The notes beneath the pieces are model-generated. The model ran no database searches. It was not told the DNA's origin and saw only the letters and a list, made by a program, of their open reading frames with translations. Below are positions 23,851 to 36,400 of a stretch of 64,000 nucleotides of DNA, in pieces. The first letter of the stretch is position 1. Each line of letters starts with the position of its first letter. The stretch lies in assembly GCF_021018805.1 (NCBI RefSeq), contig NC_086258.1, positions 21,714,692 to 21,778,691 of the forward strand, in the 5' to 3' direction. The translations under genes were made by a program, and so were the position numbers. The DNA comes from Prinia subflava (taxonomy: Eukaryota; Chordata; Aves; Passeriformes; Cisticolidae).

Positions 23851-26800
23851 CGGGGAGGTCTTGCCTGGGGCAGGGAGCTGCTCTGCAGGGACATCAGGAA
23901 GGTCCCCAGGGCTGTGTGGGACAGAGGGAAGAGGAGATGATCCCTGGCACCCAAAACCCAGTGAGAAAGGCCCTGCAGTGCCCTGCAGGGCTGGGGCGTA
24001 GGCAGCAGTATCAGCCACCCATGGGTGCAGTGCTTACAGCACAGGGCTGGTTTCTGGAAAGCAAAGAGTGGGTGCAGCCCCACCAGGGCACCCTGGTGCC
24101 CTCAGGGGTGCCCTGTGCAGCCCTGCACCCCTGTCCCTCCCTGCAAGGACACCTGAGGACATCCACACCTTCCTCATCTCTCAGGCTCGGGGGTCAGGCT
24201 GCTCCACTTGTTATTCCAGTTTTGCTGAGAGGATCTGAAAATAAAAGTGAAACCTCTCCAGGGAAGTTGTGCCAGGGCTGGGGCTGCACCTTCCCTCCGG
24301 GGACAGACATCCCCTGCTCCTCCTGGGACAGACAGACATCCCCACGCCCTGCCCCTGGAAGCTGCTGGAGGTGCCGGGGCTGCTTGCACCTGCACAGATC
24401 TCCAGTGAGTGATCTGGGCCAGCAAGAGCAGATTTGGGGCAGCCAAGCTTCTCCCCAGCCCCAGTTTGCTCCCTGCTGGCACCGAGGTGGGGTGGAAATT
24501 CCTGTTTCCCATATTTTGAATGCTCTCTGCAGTTGGAAACAATGAGCTCATGGCTCTATACATAGGCACTGGAAAAACGAGTCTGCCTCCCTTTGCTGCT
24601 TGGGCCATGCCAAAATCAAAGGGATTTGGGCATATCAGAGCCCCAGCTCTGTCAGCAGTTTCACTCTTTCCCAGGCCTGGCTCTCCTCAGTGCCTTTCCC
24701 TCACTTCCAGCAGCAGAACCTTCACTAAGGGACAAGGCTGAGTCTGACAGTGCCTGAAGGACAAGAATCCCAGTTCAGGGGCAAAGTCCATAAACACTGC
24801 CTGTATTTTCTTTCCCGAGGTTTTAACAAGTCCAGCTCATGGTTCAGTGCCCTCAAACCAAGGCTCCAGGATCCTTTGATCCAAGCAGGCAAGTTGCTCC
24901 AGGCTCAGCTCCTCTCCAGAGAACCACAGATGAGATTTTCTCTGTGCTGAGCTCGGTGGCTGCCAGTGACCAAAGGACATTTCTGACCCAGACACAGCCC
25001 TTGCCAAAGGCTTTGGGGTGGCCAAGCCCCTTCCCTGCAACCCCAGCAGAATCTGGGAAGAGCTTTGCAGCCTTTGGCAAGGACAGGAGGATGCAGAGAC
25101 AGCCCTGGAGTTCCACAGCAGCACCCAAACTTTCCCCTAGCCGCGTGTGGAGGAGGGACAATGAGTTATGTGTAAGTGTTTATTTTCAAAGCATATTCAA
25201 AGCCACAAGATTGCTCCACATCTGAGCCTGGTGCCAGGCAAAAAATCCCTACAGGTCTTAATATTTCCAGATCAAATCCACACTGCAATTCCCTGGATCC
25301 TGAATGATGAACCAGGGATGTTTCAGTGTTCCACAGCCCTGCACTCAGCTGGGGCCAGCATCCTGGGGAGAAAATCCCAGTGGAATTATGGTGGCAGCTT
25401 TGCCACGCAGGCACAACCCTAGCGTGGCTGGGCTGGGTGAAGTCTGTGCCATGGGAATTGTGTAAATGAGTGATTGCCAAAGCTGCTGAGGGCTCATCAT
25501 GCCCGTGGCCGTGTTCTCCTGTCCCAGAGCCGTGGATGCTCCATGGAAGTGTGACTGTGGTGGGCTGGTGGCCCTGCCCAGTGGCCCCAGTGTGTCCCAG
25601 TGCAGGCAGGGCTGGTTGCAGAGAGGATGGGAGGCTCCACCCTTCCCACACTGGATCCATCACAGCTCTTCCACCCTTTCTCCATCCCTCTGGGGGTGCC
25701 TGGTGCCTGCCCCTTCCCTCTCAGCTCACACCCAAAGCCCCTCAGCTTTTCCTCTGGTCATCTTCAGCCTGCAAACCTGAGGTTTTGTAGGAGTTTCTGC
25801 TCAACTCATTCTCCTCCCACCCCTCTCAGCCCCAGCTCAAACACTGGCATTGCTGGGAATCAGGTGAAGGCAGGAAAGAGTAAATCCATGTTTGATCCCA
25901 GCCCAGGGAGATATTCCCAGCTGAAGAAGAAGCTCAGTGAAGCAAAATTAATTTTCCAGGGCTCCCTCTTGGTGGAGGGTCCAAGAGTCCTGGGCCCTGG
26001 GTTATATCCACTTCCACGCTGTCAAAATAAACTCAAGCAGCTGGAAAAGTTGGACAACCTCAAAGGAATCTAAGCTTTTTAAAAGAAACACAAGCTTATC
26101 CATCTTCCCCCACACTTGCTTTGCTTGAATTAGAGTGTGAAAATCAGCGTTTTTTCCTTCTGGGGTGTCCATTCTGCTCCCCAGGCACCCGGCAGGACGG
26201 AGCTCAACCACCCGGGTGCCCCTTGAGCCAAGGCAGCCCAAAACGCTTAACGAAAGCTCCTCCTTCAGCCTCTCCTCGATGGTTTCCGCGGTGCCCAGGA
26301 GATGGTGCTCTCGGATGTGCTTTGGCACCACAAAAACAGAGCAGGGAGCGCCGGAGGCGAGTCCAGGAGCGCCAAGGTGAGGAGGTGACGGTCACTACCA
26401 GCTGGGATGCTGCCCCTTCCCCACCAGCATCGACGGGATCTGCTCTTCCTGCTGCCATTCCATGGGGTGAGTGCTTATCCCGCACCAAGGAACAGCTGGA
26501 TGTGACCACAAACCCTGCTCTGATCTCCGCCCCCGTCAGAGGCTGCAGAGGGACCTGTGTGGTGTCACAGCCCTGCCCTGCCCCTGCCTCCCTGCTGCTG
26601 CCACCAAATCCCCTCGGGAATGACCCTGCCTCTTATTCTGACACCAAATATCGGGGATTTGTCCCATCCCGCCCGTGCAGAGCCGCACAGCCCCTGCCCC
26701 ATGGGGTTCCCCATGCCTGGGAGGGCAGCTGCAGTCTCCAGGGGCTCCTTCACCAGTTATTCCCCACCAAAGGTGTGTTCCCCACTAAAGCCACCACGGA

Positions 26801-27332
26801 GCTGCCTCGAGTGAGTCTGGGGCAGCCCAAGGGCAGCCCCCGGAGAGGCTCAGGGGCTCCACGATCCCCCTGGAAGTGGCAGTGGCACGATCTGTCCCGT
26901 GTCCCCTCCCCTGGCCCTGGGCTGCCCCCCCGTGCATTCCCCCGGCTCTCCCCCTCCCAGCCCTCTGGATGCCGGTTCCCAGCGGGATGGAGCCGCACTG
27001 GGAATCCCGTGTGCTTAATGGGGAAACAAAGCGGCTTTGAGCGCCGCGGGCAGATGCTCAGGGACAAGAAGGGACTGTTCAGCAGCGGCAGCTGGGGCTG
27101 GCAGCTCCCCCTCCCTGCACAGAGCCCTGCCCGGCCGGGGTCCTACCCAGCCCCAGCCCTGCAGCCCCTTCCCCGGGCCGGTGTTGGAGCCCTGGGCACT
27201 GAGAATTCCAGACTTTCTGTGCTGACAGGCACTGACCCCCAAGCAAACTGCATTTGACCTGAGGCCGTGGAGAAGGCTCCCAAAATTGAGTAACAGCACT
27301 GGGATTGTGGGTGTGGAGTTTGAATAGAAGTG

Positions 27333-27751
27333 TGTGATATCACAGGGTGGAAAACTTAGAGTTTAAGGTTTTAGAATATAGTAATATTTATAAAGCAAGA
27401 TGGAGGATTTAGGGCCTAGGCTAAGTCCTTCTTTTTCACCTTCTTCTCCATGGGTCTGGGTGGTGTCTTGTAATTGGATAGAAAAATCCACATTGCGGGC
27501 CAGGGGTGGTTGGTTATTGGGTTAAAAGTAAAAAGAATTTAGGTGTCATTTCTTAATTGGACAGTTTATCCTTAAAAGGCATTGTACAGAGAGAGAGGGC
27601 CTTTATTACTTTGTTAGCTTGAAGTGCTGTAGAACTCATGGTTTGTGAGACTGTAATATAGAAAAGAATTAGTAAACATCTGAGTCTGAACAAGAAACAC
27701 TGTCTCGAGCATTTAATCCTGACTCTGGCAAAAAGAAGAAAAAAGGCTACA
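27333..27751 (+). mobile_element. Interspersed repeat family B, copy 2 (LTR-like)
   Basis: This is the partner of the copy at 17.8 kb, in the same orientation. It begins TGTGATATCACAGGGTGG and ends near 'aaggctaca'. No clear flanking duplication is seen for this copy. Confidence 0.7.
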
Positions 27752-28539
27752 GGCTGGGATGGAGAGCAGCAAATCCGACCCAGGTCAGGGACCTAGCATC
27801 AAACCCTGCCATCACACACGGCCAGATTGTCCCCTTGCCTGTCACCCTGCCCCTGTGCCCCCCAGCCCCGTTGGGGAATCACACCAGCCCGATGTGGACC
27901 TGTCCCTGTGGCCCTGCCATGCCGTGAGCCCTGTCACCCCAGGGCTGTTGTATCCCCAGTGTCCCCAGCTTGGAGGGGATTGCCTGATCCCTCCCACCAG
28001 CCCTTCTGGCTGCCTTCTCACCAGGCAGCTCCCTCGAGCCTTATTCCAGGAGGGAAGGCACAGAAACCCCAGAATTCTAAGAGAAAACCTGCTGGAATTG
28101 GGGATTTGGAGCCTTTTACCCAAATGAGATGTTCCCCATCTGGGTTTAGGCTGCCCAGTGGTGCCATGGTTTGGGTTTTTTCTTCCAGCCTGGCTCCTCC
28201 AGGGCTGGGATGGCAGAGGTGTTGCTGCCTTTAACGGGAACATGTGCAGATCAACTTCTCACCCCACAGCAGCTCTGCAGCAGCACAGAAAGAAAAGGTT
28301 CAGTAACACCAAATACTCAGTTTGGGTTCATTTAATGATTTTTCGAATCATTTGACAACACAGTGCTGTGAGTGGAGAGTTTGCAGGCAGAGCTGCTCCA
28401 TCACCTCCAGGAACACTCAGTTTCCAAGTGGATTTTGAGAGGAGGATGCTCAGCACAAAGTGCAGCAGGAGGGGTCTGTCCCGTGGGGTCTGCTCTGCAT
28501 TTTGGCTGCCTGCAGTCAAAATAAGGGAAGGATAACCCG

Positions 28540-28725
28540 CTGGACATCAGGAAGAATTTCTACACTGAGTGAGTGGGCAGGCACTTGAACAGAATGCTCA
28601 GGGAAGCTGTGGGGTCACCCTCCCTGGAGGTGTCCAAGGAACACCTGGATGTGGCACTCAGTACTCTGGGCTGGTGACAAGGTGGGGCTTGGGCACAGCT
28701 TGGATTCCGTGGTGTAGGACAACCC
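28540..28725 (+). mobile_element. CR1 LINE 3' end
   Basis: CR1 blocks 'ctggacatcaggaagaattt', 'gtccaaggaacacctggat' and 'gtggcactcagtactctgg' appear in order. The 3' terminus is eroded. Confidence 0.8.
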
Positions 28726-29049
28726 TCCAAGACAGGGATTAGCGAGGAAACCCCTGTTCTTCTCCACACACCAGTCCCAGTGGTCATTTCTCCCTCCCGA
28801 ACCTTTACCGGTGCCTCTCCAAGGTAATTCCCAGGTGTCCCTGCACCTTGAAGGGCCCCATGTCTGGATCCATAATTCCCAGCCCATAACTGATTCCCCA
28901 GGACCCCACACCCACCCTGTCTCCCCGCTGGGTCTCCCTGCACCAGGACAAAGCCACCCTGTCCCCAAATCCTCCCACCCACACACGGACTTTGGGACAC
29001 CCCCAGCTGATTCCCACACCACCCCAGGGGAGCCCCCCTTTTTGCTGGA

Positions 29050-29340
29050 ATCCGTGTCTCTCCCCGGCCTTTCCGGGAGGGGTGTTTTGGTGGGGAAGCC
29101 GGCGCGGGGCGCGCAGCAGGAGCCGCATTGTGCTGCCGCTAATGCTGAGTGACTGCTCCTTTGTGCTGCCCGCAGCGTCCGGCCCGCGGCGGCCGCATGG
29201 GAACAGCCCCGCGCACAATGCGGGGCAGCCGGCGCTGACCCCCGAGCAAACATTGACTTAAACCCGCTGTTAACCAGGCAGGCACCGCGCACCTCTGGGA
29301 AACGCGGCCCCGCCAGCGCCGAGCCTTTGTCACCAGCGCC
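29050..29340. promoter_or_regulatory. Isolated CpG-rich patch (candidate regulatory element)
   Basis: A short CpG-dense stretch stands out from its flanks. It contains an 11-bp perfect inverted pair, CCGCATTGTGC at 29123-29133 and GCACAATGCGG at 29213-29223, each with a SOX-like ATTGT/ACAAT core, and a forkhead-like GCAAACA at about 29246. It could be an enhancer, a minor promoter or a lost exon. Confidence 0.35.
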
Positions 29341-29494
29341 TGCGACAGAGCCTGCTCGCAAAGGTGGCTTTGATGGAGCTGCTGGCATCCGTGCCTGCTC
29401 CTGGGAAAGGAGGCACGGGCAGCACAGGCTGCGGTTTAAAGGATCCCACTGGAGAGAAAAGAATCCAGGGGGGAGCTGCTCCGGGGGTCGGTGG

Positions 29495-30022
29495 TAAATT
29501 AATTCCTTGGGGAATTAATTTAGGGTTGAATAGACACCCAGTCTTGGCGTTTCTATAAAGCCAAGGGGTTGAGATTAATGGGAAATTATATTTCAAATGT
29601 AATTTATATTATATACATATTCATAACGTATTAATTATTATATATTATATAATAATATATGTTATATTATTAATATACTATATTAATTTACCCATAGTAG
29701 TGTATTAATTAGGTAGGTAAATTAATTTCCTTGGGGAATTAATTTAGGGTTGAATAGACACCCAGCCTTGGCTTTTCTATAAAGCCAAGGGGTTGAGATT
29801 AATGGGAAATTATATTTCAAATATAATTTATAATATATACATATTCGTAATGTATTAATTATTATATCTTATATAATATATGTTATATTATTAATATACT
29901 ATATTAATTTACCCATAGTAGTGTATATATGCACTACTATGTATATATATATCTCTATACACATATCTATATATATACACATTCTATACGTATACATTCT
30001 ATATAAAGAGAATGTACATATA

Positions 30023-30060
<38 letters not shown>

Positions 30061-30180
30061 GTCGGGAGGAAATAATTCAATTTACCCATTGGGATAAGCC
30101 CCAATGGGTAAATTAATTCCTTGGGGAATTAATTTAGGGTTGAACAGACCCACAGCCTTGGCTTTTCTATAAAGGTGAAC
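29495..30180 (+). repeat. AT-rich tandem duplication, period 223 bp, with TA/TG microsatellite
   Basis: Two full copies start at 29495 and 29718, 223 bases apart, and share 'ggggaattaatttagggttg', 'aaagccaaggggttgag' and 'ttaatttacccatagtagtg'. A third partial copy starts at 30109. Between the second and third copies lies a TA/TG microsatellite (about 29935-30060). The copies are only slightly diverged, so duplication is recent. Confidence 0.9.
30079..30114. repeat. Perfect 15-bp inverted repeat (hairpin) in the AT-rich block
   Basis: AATTTACCCATTGGG at 30079-30093 and its exact complement at 30100-30114 are separated by six bases. The right arm overlaps the start of the third copy of the tandem repeat. 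Confidence 0.9.
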
Positions 30181-31599
30181 CCCTCGTTCACAGAGCTCGT
30201 TTCCAGCTGCCTCCCAAGTCAGGATCTGTGTTGTGATTACAGGATGGCTGTTGCAGATCCATGCACACCCAGCATGGAGCATTATCCAGTAGAGCAAGGT
30301 ACCCCAAACCTCTGAGCTCACCACCACCAGCTCTGGCTCTTCCCTACTCAGAGCCTCTCAAGGCTGGATCCTGGGAAAGGAGATCTTCTCCCAGACAGGG
30401 CTCCAGGTTCTGCACACCCAGCGCGATGTCCCTCCCTGCCCTCCAGAGAGGGTGTCAGCAAGCCCAGGGGCTGGTCAGTGGAAGGGAGAAGGTGGCCCAG
30501 GCTGTGGCAGCACCAGCATCATCCTCTGGGAACAGAGAACAAGGTGGAAGGTACCCTGGGAACAAGGCTCCCCAGGAGGGATGAGGTGGTTCCAAGGGCA
30601 GTTTGTCACCAAAGGGTGACTGCTCCCAGGACGCTGTGGCTTCCCCTCCTGGCACAGCCTCTAATTCAGGTGTCTTGGGGCTGTGCTGTGCTGCAAGTCC
30701 TGGCCTGGCGCTCTGACGTGGCTCAGCAGCATCTGTGGCAACACCCAGGTCACACAGGGTGACCCAGAAAGGCCCGTGCAGGTGTCAGGGGACAGCCAAG
30801 GCTGGACACCCGGCTGGGGAGAGGTGTGTGTGCTCTTCATCCTCGGGTTGTCTTCAATAATCCATGAGAAGAGCAGGAAAAGCATGGATAAGCGCAGGTA
30901 CAAATGAATGGGACATGGCTATGGGGACAGAGGTGGCCGTGGTGGCACCGTGCCCATGGAGGATGCTGGCTGTCCCTGCTGCCCCAGCTGTGGTTTGGGA
31001 CACGGCGGCACCGACCGGCGGCAAGGGAAGCACGAGGGCATCGCGGCTGCACCGCCCGCCGCTAATGACAGCGCGGGCAGTTAATTACAGGGCAGGAAAT
31101 TATACACGCAAAGCCAGCTCGAGTATCGGAGCAGAGCCAGGGAGCCGCGGGCCGGCTGCGGGGCAGGGCCCGCCCGGGATCTCTGCAGAGGAACCTGAGC
31201 GGAGGAACCCGAGCAGCCCGGGGACTGCGGGACACGCCGGGCACGGGGACAGCGATGGGGCGGCGGGGGAGCCCCGCCCGTGCGGCAAGGGAAAACAGGG
31301 AATGAGAAAGCTGCGATGGACAGGGACTGCCCAGGGGGCTGTCAGCTCTCCTAAGTTCAGCTCGGGGGTCCCTGTGGGAGTTCCAAAACCCTCTGTTCAT
31401 AGAGTTCCCTGCTCCACGGACAGAGAAGCTGTGCGGGCTGCGAGGCAGCGGGCTCAGGGGGAGGAGGAAGGAGGCGGAGCGGCCCCTGCCCGCTCCAGCG
31501 CTCGCCCGGAGGGAGGGATGTTCAGGCACCCCGAGGGAGGGATGTCCAGGCACCTGCAGGGATGGTGTCCATGGGCCCGCGCCTGGAATGCCCGTGCCT

Positions 31600-32420
31600 G
31601 GGTGTGGCCCTGCCGAGGTCACCGGGCACAGAGCGGCGGAAGACGGGCAGGGGGCAGTTCTCGAAGGCCGCAAAGGGAGGAGGGCAGAACCACCTCACCC
31701 CGGTGGCGGCCGCTGAGATGGGGGAGAGCGGGAAGATCCTCTCGCTGTGCGGGACCGGGGCCAGGGCGAAAGAGACGCGAACCAGCGGCGGCACCGGGAT
31801 CCGGCACGGGGGAACCGGCACCGCCCAGGCCACGCCCCCGCCAGCCCGGCCCCGCCCCTCCCCCGTGACGACAGCGCCCCCGCCCCCGCCGGCTCTTGCA
31901 TCACGCGCCGGCCCCGCCCCCCAGTCCCCGGATGAGGCGGCCCCGGCGGGCGCGCGCTGCGGCGGCTGTGGCAGGGGATGCGCTCCGGTGAGCGGCGGGG
32001 CCGGGGCCGGCTCGGGAGTCCCCGCGGTGGCTCCGGCGGGCTCGGCCGTGCGCGGCGGGCGAGGGGAGCGGGGCGGGCGGAGAAGGGGTCGGGGGTGCTG
32101 CGGGCCCCGGTCCGCGCCGCGATTGGCTGGGAATTGACAACGGGGCAGGGCCCACCCCCGGTCCGCGCCATTGGTTGCGGGCGCGGCGCCGCCGCTCCCG
32201 TTGGCTGCGGGCGGTGTCAGTCGCGGCGCGGCCCCGCTCGGCCGCCGCCCTGCTCGGCTCCCCCCGCCGGGACCGCGCAGGGTGCGGGGCGGGCCCGGCC
32301 GCACCGGGGCTCGGAGCTGCCCCGGGGCCTGCCCGCCGCTCTGCCCGCCTCGGCGCCGAGCCTGGGCCTTTTCGCATCACTGGCAGGCAGCTGGCCGCGT
32401 GGTTTGCCTCTGTTCTTGTA
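31600..32420. promoter_or_regulatory. NDEL1: CpG island, NDEL1 promoter region
   Basis: This is the densest CpG stretch in the window. It contains repeated GC boxes (CCCGCCC forms around 31835-31920), a CRE-like GTGACG at about 31865, two inverted CCAAT boxes (ATTGG at 32122 and 32170) and a near match at 32200. It lies 8 kb upstream of the NDEL1 start codon, as expected for a gene with a non-coding first exon. No TATA box is seen. CCAAT boxes on the far side of the best splice donor suggest more than one start site, or bidirectional initiation. Confidence 0.8.
31930..31987 (+). other. NDEL1: Candidate NDEL1 exon 1 (non-coding)
   Basis: A good donor, CTCCG|GTGAGC, has its GT at 31988-31989. 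It sits just downstream of the cluster of GC boxes, so an exon ending at 31987 and spliced to the acceptor ending at 40259 would form the 5'UTR. The transcription start is a guess, and only the donor is seen directly. Confidence 0.45.
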
Positions 32421-32461
32421 AAATCCCTGATCGATCGTATGCCCGGGGCACACAGCGTCTT

Positions 32462-32655
32462 TTTTAGGAAGAAATTCCTCTCGGAATTGGTGACTGGATG
32501 CTGGGCTGGGCAGGGAGGTGGTGGTGGAGTCATCATCCCTGGGGGTGTTCAGGGAAGGGCCGGTGGAGCTCAGTGCCCGGCTGGCTGACAAGGGGGGGTG
32601 TTTTGTCACGGACGATCTCAGAGGTCCTTCCCTGTGATTCCATGGTCTCCGCTGG
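32462..32655 (+). mobile_element. CR1 LINE 3' end
   Basis: CR1 order is visible: 'aggaagaaattcctctc', 'ggtggtggagtcatcatccc', 'tgggggtgttcagg' and 'gatctcagaggtccttcc'. It sits at the downstream edge of the NDEL1 CpG island. Confidence 0.85.
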
Positions 32656-33257
32656 GTGTTGGCCCATAATTCGGTGAGGTTTTTTTCTCCGAGGTTGTTG
32701 CCCTCTCTCCGTGCGCTGTTGTGTTCTGTCTGAACGTGCCCAGCCCCGAGCCGCCGTGCCCGGGTGATGAGCGTGACCCGAATTGCAGCAGACGTGCCGG
32801 AAAGGACGCGCTGCCGGCAGAGCAGAGACATCCCCGAGCCGCTCTCAGCCTGGGGACTGCCACCGGCACACCTCGCTCCTTCCCGGGAGGAGGAGAGCTG
32901 TGCTCTCCCACCCACAGCCCAGGCTGCACGGCAGTGACTCAGGACGTCTCTCTTCCCTCTGCCTCTCTGCTGACTTGCTCACAGGTGCAGGGGCTGAAGG
33001 GCCCTTTTGGATGCCTGTGGCATTTGTTGCCTGAGAGGGGGTTAAATACAAGAAACTGCTGTAGAAGAGTTCCTTGGATATTTCAGAATTTTTTTTTCTT
33101 CCTTTACTTTTTTTTCAACACCCCCCCCTCCAGGAGACAATTCCTGGGCACTGCAGAGAGCTGGTGGCCTTTCCAAGGTCAGTGCTTTGTTAGAGATATC
33201 AATAACTGTAAGAGGAAGAAGCTGTCCCAAGGCAGAAAAGAGATTGGAGGGCTTTAG

Positions 33258-33457
33258 ATATTTTGTAAGAGACTGCCCAGAACAGTGGTGGAGTCCCCAT
33301 CCCTGGGGGTGTTCAAGAAACTCCTGGATGGGGTGTTCAAGAATCTCCTGGATGTGGCACTCAATGCTCTGGTCTGGTTGACAGGGTGGTGATTAGTCAG
33401 AGGTTGAGTTGATGATCTCAGAGGTCTTTTCCAACCTGAATGATTCTGTGCTTCTCT
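33258..33457 (+). mobile_element. CR1 LINE 3' end
   Basis: The copy contains 'gtggtggagtccccatccc', 'gtgttcaagaaactcctgg', 'gatgatctcagaggtctttt', 'ccaacctgaatgattctgtg' and a terminal ATTCTGTG-type octamer. An internal 'gtgttcaagaatctcctgga' duplicate makes it slightly longer than its relatives. Confidence 0.92.
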
Positions 33458-36400
33458 ATTTATTTATTTAAATGTCAGATTGATGTGTTTGCAGTGTGAC
33501 TGCACAGACAGGCTGGTTGATGGTGCCAGTTAACTGTGGCTGCACAGGATGTGGCAGAGGTGGGTAATAATGAGGGTCTGGGATTAACAGTGTTAGGTCT
33601 GCCCTGGAAGAGATCCCCATCCTGCTGTGGCTGGGCTGTGCATTTCTCTATTGTTGTGTATGTGGGGACAGAGCCTGGGTGAGGAGATTTAATGCCACTT
33701 GTCACTGGGAGTCCCAGAAGTGAAGGAAGTGTTCAGAGACAGTGTTTGAGTCAGTGTTTGAGTTGCCTTCCTTCCTCTTCAGGGGAAAACCCTCTTTCTT
33801 TTTTCCCTTGACTCTTTAGATTTTGCAGATGCGTAAGGTATTTCCTCATTTGGTGGAGAAGGACAGAGAAGAGAAAGGAAAATAAGAAAGTGGAGAAAAA
33901 GCACGAGACTGATGATGTCTGTGACCTTGGTGTCACAAGGAATCTTGTCTCTGGAGACACTGCTGGCAGCAGACTGCCAAGAGGTACAGCAACAAAGTAC
34001 AGTTTATGCCCTCCGTCCATTACAGTTGCTTTTTTGAGGTGCCAGGAAAGTCAGACTGCAGAAAGGAAATGGTATTTTTGCAGCCCTTGATGTTTGTGAC
34101 ACCACAAACATAATCAAGATAAACTGGGGAGTGTGTTCAGCAAACCGCCTGCACTGCTGTGTTGCCCTGACCCCCGGGCAGAGCCACCCAGACCCATCAG
34201 AGCAGATTTTTCATGATGTGGTTGTGTCCCTCGAGGGCTCTTCTGTACCCACAGCTCAGTGGAAGGTTGTGCTGGTTCCTTCTCCTGATCAACACAGTTT
34301 GGCAGGTTACTCTTAATGCTCCTGTTGTTAAGCGCTCATTGCAGAGCCCCTCTCTGCTGGAGGCTGCTCTGTGATGCCATTTTTAGGGGGATTTTTGGAA
34401 TCCATTTTACCTGCCCCTGGCACTGGTAGAACTTCAGAGATGTAAAAGCAATAGAATTGAGTCCTTTTGGCAGAAATCTGTGCCGAGTGCTTTTCCCTTG
34501 GGATTCCTTGGCCATTCTGTGGTGTCCAGAAGCATCTCACCCTCTGGCCACTGCCTTCCCAGGAGATGATGTCATGGGGATCGTTTGGATTGCTGGGGTA
34601 GCTCCAGGGGAGCTGGAGCTGTCCCTGGTGCAGGCTCTGTGCTGTGTGTGCCACAACCTCTCAGGTAATGATTGCTGTTGGGTGGGATGCCCTGGAATTC
34701 CTCAAGGTTTGAAGGGAAAGCAGGCAGAGCTGGAGAAGCTGGAGCTGGCTGGGTGATCTCCAGAGGGGTTCAGGTCCATGGCAGCCTGTGCCAGCCACCA
34801 ACCAGAGCTCCTGTCACACCAGCCTGCCTAGGAGGGAACAGAGACTGAGGCAGGGACAGGCATATCCTTTCCACAGCCTGAATTTCCTTCCTAGTTTACT
34901 CCTCTCTGTGTGGGTTCATCCCTTTGGAGTTTCTGGGTACGGAGCTGGGAGCAAACTGCCCCGTGCTCAGGCCAGGGTGTTCTGGGACATGCACATCTTC
35001 AGGAGCCTTTCCTTCACCTCTGCAGATACTGAACCTGCGGCAGGAGCACCAACCTTTTCTTTTTTAGTCACTTCAGTGGTTACTTGGCAAGGAACAGAGG
35101 TCAAATGTCTGAAACTTCCCATGTTTGTGAAAGCAATAAAGGTTTTCAATACAAAATTCTGAAACATTTGGTAGTCATAGCTTCACTTCTGAGAAGAGGC
35201 TTTTTGTATCAGTGCATTTCTTCTGGTTTCAAGGCTTCTAACCCAGTGCTGGCTCACTCTTCAAGGGTTTTCCTGTGACTGGATATCAAATATTCACCAG
35301 ACAGATCAGTCTTGGCCATGTGGTGTAGAGCAGACATGTTATATTTGATTAATGAGGTTGTTGAGATAACAAGGCTTTCCATGTGATGCTTGGTTTATCT
35401 TAAAGACGTTTCTGAATTTGGCACCAGGTTCCTGCAGGTAGGAATTGGTTATCTCCTGCCTCCTGTGCTGCCCAATTTGGAAATGGAGGATTTATTATTG
35501 CAGCAGAGCAAGGAGCGTTGTGCTGACGCTGTGCTCGGTGACTTTCTTCTCTTCCTGAACGCTCCCATGCTGCTGTTGTAAGAGAGAAGGAGGCATTTGT
35601 TGTGGTTCACTCGAGAACATTCAGTTCAAAAATAGAACTGCAGGAGAAGGTTCACTTCCCAGAGGTTCAGTTTCATCCCGGCGATGGATGCAGGCACACT
35701 TCCAAAGGCGTGGAAATCCGCTGGCTCCTATTCCAGTGTGAGCAAAACAAGCCCAAATTGATTGGTGAAATCTAATCCACAGCTTCTGCTTGTTTGTTTG
35801 CCATCTTCTAATAAGACCATGCAGTTTTGCTCTGAGTTTTGACTGAAGTGCTTGGGTTACCTTGCTTTGAGTCTTGATTTGTGGGCGAAAAATCAAGAAC
35901 TTCAGGCTGCTGGGGGTTTCTCATGGTTTGAGAAGGTGAAGGATGATGGAAACAAGATTTCTTCTGCTATTCTGCCCATGAATCAGCAAGAAGGGGGAGG
36001 AGGAAGAAGAGCTGGTTGTGGACAGTCCTGCTATGCGTGGCAGCCCTGGGTGGTGCCAGCACTCGGTGACGGTGTCATTGCCTCTGAGAAGGGGGGACTG
36101 GCAGCCAACAGGCACTTGGTCGTTCTGTGATAGCCAGAGTGGGTTGTTATCTCGAGAACTGAAGGCCACATGTCAGCTTGGCAGAACTTCTTGATCAAGT
36201 CCTATTTGAGCTGGTTGCTTGTTTAATTCTAAAGGTCAGTGGACATTTGTGGTGCCTTGAAGGGAGGGGGGATCAGCCAAGCATAGCTGGGGAAGTTCAG
36301 CCCTGTGGTTGGTCCTGTTTGAGTGGCCTTGCTTTGCTCCTGCTTAATTTTTACATGTCTGGTGTCTGAAAATATTGGGAAAGTGGGGTTGTGAGGAAGA

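Larger units (their letters stand above)
22057..31600. other. Divergent intergenic region between RNF222 and NDEL1
   Basis: No coding gene is supported. Contents include GC-rich minisatellite at 23285-23450, a CR1 end, family B copy 2, a second CR1 end, a CpG-rich patch at 29050-29340, the AT-rich tandem duplication at 29495-30180, and a CpG-rich shoulder of the NDEL1 island from about 31000. A 378-codon open frame at 26121-27257 has no recognisable domain and is judged fortuitous. Confidence 0.6.

Noticed and set aside
26121..27257. 378-codon open frame on the plus strand
   Set aside because: It lies in CpG-rich, stop-poor DNA. The translation is Pro/Ser/Gly/Arg-rich with no domain, and no splice or neighbour evidence supports a gene.
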